From positions 8,060,001 to 8,124,000 of the forward strand of contig NZ_PJMX01000001.1 of the NCBI RefSeq assembly GCF_002846415.1: 64,000 nucleotides of DNA, given 5' to 3'. The notes below the pieces were generated by a model. The model was not told the DNA's origin and ran no database searches. It saw nothing but the letters and a program-made list of their open reading frames with translations. The position numbers and the translations under genes are program-made. Positions 59,190 through 64,000 of the stretch are shown in pieces; the stretch's first letter is position 1; every line of letters starts with the position of its first letter. This stretch comes from Streptomyces sp. TLI_146 (lineage in GTDB: Bacteria > Actinomycetota > Actinomycetes > Streptomycetales > Streptomycetaceae).

Positions 59190-61472
59190 ATGTTCGTCCC
59201 GAGAAAGCGCCCGGCGTACGGAAGACGCGGCGCGGCTCTCGCGTTAGGCGCTCTCACGCTCGCCTCGAGCGTGGCCCTGGCCGCGCCGGTGACCGCTCAG
59301 GCGGCCGACTCCGCCGGAGTCCTGATACCGGCGCCCGACGCCTACGCCGACCGCGCCGACACGCTCCTCTCCACCAGCAACAACGGGGTCCTGCACCAGG
59401 AGGAGGGCTCGGCCAGCTATCTGTGGACCAATACCTACAACCGTCAGACCGTCCCCGTGACGGCTTTGGACGGTGTGCCCAGGGAAGCCATCTTCACCCA
59501 GCACGACGAGTACGACCGGGCCGCGTACGCCACCACGGTGGAGGGCACCACCACCATCACGTTGGTCAACGTCGAGAAGAACACGAAGACGGAGCTGACC
59601 CTGCCCCAGGGCTACGCCCATCCGCGGATCTCCGGCGGCTTCGTCCTCGCCACCAGGCCGACGGAGGACGGCGGACAGGACCTGCGGGTGCTGCGGCCCA
59701 GCGGCGCGGACACGCCGTACGACGTCGCGGTCCGGCTGCCGGCGGGGGCCACCGCCGAGGCCGAACCGGTGCTGTTCGGGGGTGAGTACAGCTCGCTGGT
59801 CATCCGCTACCGCATCGGATCGACGTACGGCTACGGCGTCCTCAACGGCATCTCCGGCGCTGTCAGCGCGCTGCCGGTCACGGGCGAGGCGAGCAGCTTC
59901 CGCATCACCCGCGATGTGGTCACCTGGTTCACCCGGCAGGGCGGGCAAGGGGTGCGGGTGCTGTCGCGCGACAGGCCCGGCGGCACACCCAAGGTCGTGG
60001 AACTGGCGCTGAAGTCCGCCGAAAGCGAGGTCACCGCGTACGTCGTGGGCCGGAACGTCCTGTGGACCGAGGGGCGCAAGGGGGCCCTGAACCTGACGCC
60101 GATCGACGGCGCGGAGACCTCCCGCGTCCTGCTCACCGAGTTCGAGCAGGGCCTGGAGCGGTCCGACAGCATGCTCACCGCTCTCGGCCGGACCGCCGAC
60201 GGCACCCGCGCCATCCATCTGTTCACCGTGGACGGCAGCGAACTCGTCTTCGATCTGCCGCTGCGCGTGCTGAACCCGGTCAAGAAGGCGGACGGCTCGG
60301 TGCGGGCGCTCGGCCTGGACCGGGGAACCGTCCGCTTCGCCGACGCGCTGCCGGACTCGGTGCGGCTGTACGGCAAGGACGTCGGCACCGGCCTCGACCC
60401 GGTCGCCGGAGCGGATCTGCCGGTCTTCGACGACACCGCGCCGGGACGGTTCGCCGACGGCGGCGACCAGGGACTGGCCCGGCTGGTCACGGATCCGGAC
60501 ACCGGCAAGGACGTCCTGGTGACCGGAGACGAGTCCGGCGACCGTCTGCCGCTGCCCGCCGCGGGCGGCCGTATCGTGGACGTCTCGCCCGAGTACCTGC
60601 TCTACCGGGCGCCCGGCGCCGACGGCAAGAACTACGTCGTCGACACCGCCCGCGACAAGATCGTCCGGGAACAGCCCGCGCAGGCGGCCTCCCTGGACCA
60701 CTCCACGCTCTGGACCGCCCAGCCCAACAGCTCCGGCACGCTCATCGCCACCGATCTGCGCACCGGCGTGGAACGCGGCGCCCTCGCACTCCAGGCGGGC
60801 TGCGTCCCCGACGAGCTCCAGTCCAACGGGAAGCTCCTCTACTGGAGTTGCACCGACCAGGACCGGGCGGGGGTGTACGACGCGGCCGCCGACCTCGCGT
60901 ACCCCGCACCGGCCCATGACGTGCTGCTCGGCGACGGTTTCCTCGCCCAGCGCGTGGCGGGCGGCGACACCGTCCGCCTCACCGGGCTGAACGACGACGG
61001 CACCACCGCCGACCTGGGCGCCGTCAGCGGCGTCAAGGACGCGGCGACGGCCGACAGCCGCGGGGTGACCTGGACGGTCGACCGGCACGCGGGCAAGATC
61101 GCCTTCGTCGACAAGGACGACACCGTCCACGTCACCACGGTCCAGCGTGCCGTCTCGGCGCTGACGGTCGCCGACAGCACCGTCCCGGCGGCCTTCCGGC
61201 CCGGCGAGGGCGCTCTCTGGCAGGCCCGGTGGTGGCTGTCCAAGCCCGCCGCCTCCTGGAAGCTGACCCTGCGCAGCCGTGATACCGGCACCGTCGTACG
61301 CACCTGGACCGGCACCGCGACGCGCGGCACCGTACCGGTCTCCTGGAACGGTGGCGTCGCGGACGGCATGGCTGCCGCCGGCGGCTACACCTGGTCCCTG
61401 ACCGCCGTCCCCGCCGACGGCCAGGGACCGTCACTCCGGGCGTCCGGGGCGCTGGACATCACCGGTTCGTAG
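59190..61472 (+). CDS. large secreted beta-rich protein with C-terminal FlgD-like Ig domain
   Basis: 760 residues from ATG 59190 behind GAGGGGG. Signal peptide: RRGAALALGALTLASSVALAAPVTAQA. The body (about 60-660) is beta-rich with repeated VTALDG/VRVLSRD-like strands that could form a propeller. The end is a FlgD-like Ig domain (GTVPVSWNGGVADGMAAAGGYTWSLTAVPADGQGP). It resembles the protein at 55271 in order but lacks FG-GAP repeats. No catalytic motif seen; function unknown. Confidence 0.85.
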   Translation: MFVPRKRPAYGRRGAALALGALTLASSVALAAPVTAQAADSAGVLIPAPDAYADRADTLLSTSNNGVLHQEEGSASYLWTNTYNRQTVPVTALDGVPREAIFTQHDEYDRAAYATTVEGTTTITLVNVEKNTKTELTLPQGYAHPRISGGFVLATRPTEDGGQDLRVLRPSGADTPYDVAVRLPAGATAEAEPVLFGGEYSSLVIRYRIGSTYGYGVLNGISGAVSALPVTGEASSFRITRDVVTWFTRQGGQGVRVLSRDRPGGTPKVVELALKSAESEVTAYVVGRNVLWTEGRKGALNLTPIDGAETSRVLLTEFEQGLERSDSMLTALGRTADGTRAIHLFTVDGSELVFDLPLRVLNPVKKADGSVRALGLDRGTVRFADALPDSVRLYGKDVGTGLDPVAGADLPVFDDTAPGRFADGGDQGLARLVTDPDTGKDVLVTGDESGDRLPLPAAGGRIVDVSPEYLLYRAPGADGKNYVVDTARDKIVREQPAQAASLDHSTLWTAQPNSSGTLIATDLRTGVERGALALQAGCVPDELQSNGKLLYWSCTDQDRAGVYDAAADLAYPAPAHDVLLGDGFLAQRVAGGDTVRLTGLNDDGTTADLGAVSGVKDAATADSRGVTWTVDRHAGKIAFVDKDDTVHVTTVQRAVSALTVADSTVPAAFRPGEGALWQARWWLSKPAASWKLTLRSRDTGTVVRTWTGTATRGTVPVSWNGGVADGMAAAGGYTWSLTAVPADGQGPSLRASGALDITGS

Positions 61473-61700
61473 CCGGTCGGTCCGGGGAGGGGGCCGGGGG
61501 CACGGTCCTCGCGGTCCCCTCCCACGACGCCAGGGGCGCCCGCGCGACTGGAGAAGCGGCACGCCAGCGGCAGTATGAAGGCCGCCGCATACCTATCCAA
61601 TGGGGTGTGGCTCCGCGATGGGTATTGCATGCTGAGTGGACGGGAGTTTCACTGGGGGCGTTCGGAAGGGAGAGCGTAGTGTGCTCTCAGGAGAACGGAG

Positions 61701-61922
61701 ATGGTCATGTGTCCTTCCGTGACACCGGAGGCCTCGGGGAGCCGCGGTTTTCCTGCGGCTGCCGGTGAGAACGCGCGCACCGAGACGCTGGACGGACGGC
61801 GGCTGGAGCAACTGATCGACGAACTGCGTGCGCGCCAGCAGCACCTTCCGGGGCTGGCCGAGCAGCGGCACCAGTTCCTCGACATCGACCCTGACCTGGC
61901 GGGACGCAGCTACGTGTCGTAG
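61701..61922 (+). CDS. small hypothetical protein upstream of the encapsulin locus
   Basis: 73 residues. The N-terminal half is Gly/Ala/Pro-rich, and the second half has a likely helix (LDGRRLEQLIDELRARQQHLPGLAEQRHQFLDIDPDLAG). AGGAG lies 7 nt before the ATG. No family recognised. Overlapping frames on the other strand are equally open, so this call rests on the ribosome site and amphipathic helix. Confidence 0.5.
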   Translation: MVMCPSVTPEASGSRGFPAAAGENARTETLDGRRLEQLIDELRARQQHLPGLAEQRHQFLDIDPDLAGRSYVS

Positions 61923-62261
61923 CCGGGCAACGTTTAGTGCGCATTATCGGCCACCTCGCCGACCGGGCCTGTGGCCGTCCTCAGCCGCGCTCATCAGCCG
62001 TAGCAGCTTGATCAAAGTATCGGCTACTGCCATGTAACGGACGCTCTGACCGTCCCCGTTGGTGAGGTCGACCCGCGGTGGACCGTGCGACAGGCGTCAG
62101 GTCGGTGGCGCAAATATGTCGGTAGATCGGCAGTCGTGTCGACCAACATCATTACCCGCTGGTTCACTTGCGCACCGGGAGCCTCTCCTCACCCGATCGA
62201 CCCGATCGGGTAACTCTGGAGGCTCCTTCTTGACGCATGCGCCCCAATCGGAGGGACCAGG
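61923..62261. other. promoter region of the encapsulin-terpene synthase operon
   Basis: 339 bp without a convincing gene. At 62191-62211 lies a repeat: ACCCGATCG is present twice head to tail, and the second copy forms the palindrome CCCGATCGGG. This is a plausible operator about 50-70 bp before the encapsulin start. Confidence 0.5.
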
Positions 62262-63680
62262 ATGTCGACCGCAGCGTATCCGCACCAGCACGAGGAGCCG
62301 ACCGGCCGGGCACAGCTCAGCCTGGGGATCGCCGCCGCGCGGAACCTGACGACCACCACCAAGAGTGTCCCGCAGATGCAGGGCCTCAGCTCGCGGTGGC
62401 TGCTGCGCATGCTGCCCTGGGTGGAGGTGAAGGGCGGCACGTACCGGGTCAACCGGCGCCTGGTGTACGCGGTCGGCGACGGCCGGGTCACCTTCGTCCA
62501 GGAGGGAAGCGCGGTCCGGGTCATCCCGGCCGAGCTGGGAGAACTCCCGCTGCTGCGGGGGTTCGAGGACGAGGCGGCGCTGCGGGCGCTTGCCGAGCGG
62601 TGTGTCCAGCAGCAGTACGGTCCCGGCCAGTTGATCGCGGAGCGGGGCGGGCCCGTCGACCACGTGTATTTGATCGTGCACGGCAAGGTCGAGAAGGTCG
62701 GCACCGGAAGCTACGGGGAGGAGACCCGTCGGGGTGTGCTCGCCGACGGCGGGTTCTTCGGCGGGCAGGCGGTGGCCGAGGAGCCGGGGGAGTGGGGGTT
62801 CACGGCGCGCGCGATGACGGCGTGCACGGTGCTGGCCCTGCCCCGGGCCGCGTACGAGGAAGTCGCCGAGCGCAACGGCCGGTTGCGGGAGCACGTCCGC
62901 GAGCGCCAGGCCGAGAGTGCCCGGCCGCGGAACAGGAAGGGCGAGGCGAACATCGCCCTCGCCTCCGGACACACCGGCGAGCCGGTGATCCCGGGGACCT
63001 TCGTCGACTACGAACTCGACCCGCGTGAGTACGAGTTGAGCGTCGCCCAGACGGTCCTGCGGGTGCACAGCCGGGTCGCCGACCTCTACAACGACCCGAT
63101 GGACCAGGTCGAGCAGCAGTTGCGGCTGACCATCGAGGCGCTGCGGGAACGCCAGGAGTCCGAGCTGGTCAACAACCCGGAGTTCGGGCTGTTGCACAAT
63201 GCCGACCACAGCCAGCGCATCTCCACCCATTCCGGCCCGCCCACGCCGGACGACATGGACGAGCTGCTTGCCATGCGGCGTGGGACCAAGGCGTTCTTCG
63301 CGCACCCCCGGGCCATCTCCGCCTTCGGCCGCGAGTGCAACAAGCGGGGCCTGTCCTTCGACACGGCCGACGTGAACGGCCACCCGGTGCCCGCCTGGCG
63401 AGGCGTGCCGATCCTGCCCTGCGGCAAGATGCCCGTCTCCGACGAGGGAACCTCCGCCATCCTCGCGATGCGCCTGGGAGAGGACGAGGGAGGCGTGGTG
63501 GGCCTGCGGCAGACGGGCATCCCCGACGAGTACGAGCCCGGCCTCAATGTGCGGTTCATGGGCATCAACGACCAGGCCCTGATCTCCTACCTGGTCAGCA
63601 CCTACTACTCGGCGGCCGTTCTCGTGCCCGACGCGCTCGGCGTTCTGGAGAACGTCGAGGTCTTCCACAGCCCGTCCTGA
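62262..63680 (+). CDS. family 2B encapsulin shell protein with cyclic-nucleotide-binding domain
   Basis: 472 residues. An N-terminal arm and the first part of the HK97-fold shell precede an inserted cyclic-nucleotide-binding (Crp-like) domain at about residues 98-218 (YGPGQLIAERGGPVDHVYLIVHGKVEKVG, GGFFGGQAVAEE). The rest of the HK97 fold follows (VDYELDPREYELSVAQTVLRVHSRVADLYNDPMDQVEQQLRL, MRRGTKAFFAHPRAISAFGRECNKRG, VPILPCGKMPVSDEGTSAILAMRLGE). Family 2B shells in Streptomyces enclose 2-methylisoborneol synthase. GGAGGGACCAGG precedes the ATG, and the terpene synthase starts 30 bp after the stop. Once annotated simply as Crp-family regulators; it has no DNA-binding domain. Confidence 0.93.
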   Translation: MSTAAYPHQHEEPTGRAQLSLGIAAARNLTTTTKSVPQMQGLSSRWLLRMLPWVEVKGGTYRVNRRLVYAVGDGRVTFVQEGSAVRVIPAELGELPLLRGFEDEAALRALAERCVQQQYGPGQLIAERGGPVDHVYLIVHGKVEKVGTGSYGEETRRGVLADGGFFGGQAVAEEPGEWGFTARAMTACTVLALPRAAYEEVAERNGRLREHVRERQAESARPRNRKGEANIALASGHTGEPVIPGTFVDYELDPREYELSVAQTVLRVHSRVADLYNDPMDQVEQQLRLTIEALRERQESELVNNPEFGLLHNADHSQRISTHSGPPTPDDMDELLAMRRGTKAFFAHPRAISAFGRECNKRGLSFDTADVNGHPVPAWRGVPILPCGKMPVSDEGTSAILAMRLGEDEGGVVGLRQTGIPDEYEPGLNVRFMGINDQALISYLVSTYYSAAVLVPDALGVLENVEVFHSPS

Positions 63681-63710
63681 CCTCAGCGGCGCGAACGGAG
63701 AGAAGAACCG

Positions 63711-64000
63711 GTGTCACAGCTGTCCCGGATGACCGCGCCCGCGGCGCACCACCAAGTGGCGCGACTCGTGGCCACGCTCCTCACCCACAGCCAGAAGAAC
63801 CGCCCCGCGGCGCCGAAGGCGCTGCCGGGATCCACCTTCCGACCGGTGGGCGTCGGTGTGCCCACCGGGCCGACGGGCCTTGGCACCTCCGCCGCCCGGA
63901 TCGCCGCCCGCACACCGGCCGACGACGCGCCGCGCGTGACACAACGCGGCGGCGGTGTCCCTGAGTTGTACTGTCCGCCCGCGCTACGGGACGACCCGGC
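63711..64000 (+). CDS. terpene synthase, probably 2-methylisoborneol synthase, N-terminal part (3' end outside window)
   Basis: The first 96 residues are visible. They are the disordered Pro/Ala/Gly-rich N-terminal extension typical of 2-MIB synthases, including GPTGLGTSAARI (residues 53-64), a motif shared with the Streptomyces coelicolor enzyme, and VPELYCPPALRDDP where the catalytic domain begins. The extension is the part that directs the enzyme into the encapsulin shell. The GTG start has GGAGAGAAG upstream. The catalytic DDxxD/NSE motifs lie beyond the window, so the cyclase call rests on the N-terminus and the encapsulin next door. Confidence 0.83.
   Translation, partial: MSQLSRMTAPAAHHQVARLVATLLTHSQKNRPAAPKALPGSTFRPVGVGVPTGPTGLGTSAARIAARTPADDAPRVTQRGGGVPELYCPPALRDDP

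Noticed and set aside
62097..63668. Open frame of 523 codons antisense to the encapsulin gene
   Set aside because: Antisense artefact; the plus-strand protein is an obvious family 2B encapsulin.
62262..63680. Crp/Fnr-type transcription factor
   Set aside because: Only the cyclic-nucleotide domain is shared; there is no HTH, and the flanks are the HK97-type shell of an encapsulin.

Overview
The window is high-GC (about 70% or more) actinobacterial DNA, almost certainly from a Streptomyces chromosome. The evidence is codon use, frequent GTG starts, many secreted proteins, many orphan TetR/LysR/AraC/LuxR regulators, an ECF sigma factor of the DGPF-linked type, and a family 2B encapsulin next to the start of a 2-methylisoborneol-type terpene synthase. 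I see no rRNA, tRNA, CRISPR array, insertion sequence, phage gene or replication origin. Several genes look leaderless, with a -10 hexamer 6-8 nt before the start codon.

Layout. 1-2.7 kb: two secreted DUF11-repeat proteins (the first cut by the window edge), then a strong terminator and a candidate structured small RNA. 3.3-20 kb: mostly single metabolic and regulatory genes. These are an SRAP-domain protein, a secreted TAP-like hydrolase, a hydrolase/LysR pair, a quinone-reductase-like MDR/TetR pair, a saccharopine-dehydrogenase-like reductase/AraC pair, a TrmB-LuxR type regulator, an Xaa-Pro aminopeptidase, ThpR, an aldo/keto reductase, an M24 peptidase, a VOC protein, a universal stress protein and an HhH endonuclease-like protein. 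20-24.5 kb: an MHS-type MFS transporter, a response regulator lacking its DNA-binding domain, and a TerD-like gene with a one-base frameshift. 24.6-26.2 kb: a DGPF protein and ECF42-type sigma factor pair behind a matching ECF42-like promoter.

26.5-35 kb: LysE exporter, GlsB-type membrane protein, GNAT, AraC-GyrI regulator, an Orn/Lys/Arg decarboxylase, a stand-alone TOPRIM protein, an RpiB-like isomerase and a Tat-exported six-repeat propeller protein. 35-43.4 kb (minus strand) is the most unusual block. It holds a molybdenum hydroxylase large subunit coupled to a protein that fuses its 2Fe-2S subunit to a ferritin-like (VioB-type) domain. Next to it is an operon of a Trypco-like small protein and a caspase-Hsp70 fusion, followed by the wreck of a second caspase system (EACC1 plus caspase).

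43.6-49.4 kb: a complete oligopeptide/nickel-type ABC importer (two permeases, a double ATPase, a lipoprotein). 49.6-54.7 kb: SDR/LysR pair, PIMT-type methyltransferase with a 37-residue acidic, proline-rich peptide gene, an M14 carboxypeptidase preceded by a separate propeptide-like protein, and a DUF1304-TetR operon with a duplicated operator. 55-61.5 kb: a run of secreted proteins (two large paralogue-like FlgD-Ig proteins, a ricin-type lectin, a small Cys-rich protein). 62-64 kb: encapsulin shell gene and the N-terminus of its probable terpene synthase cargo.
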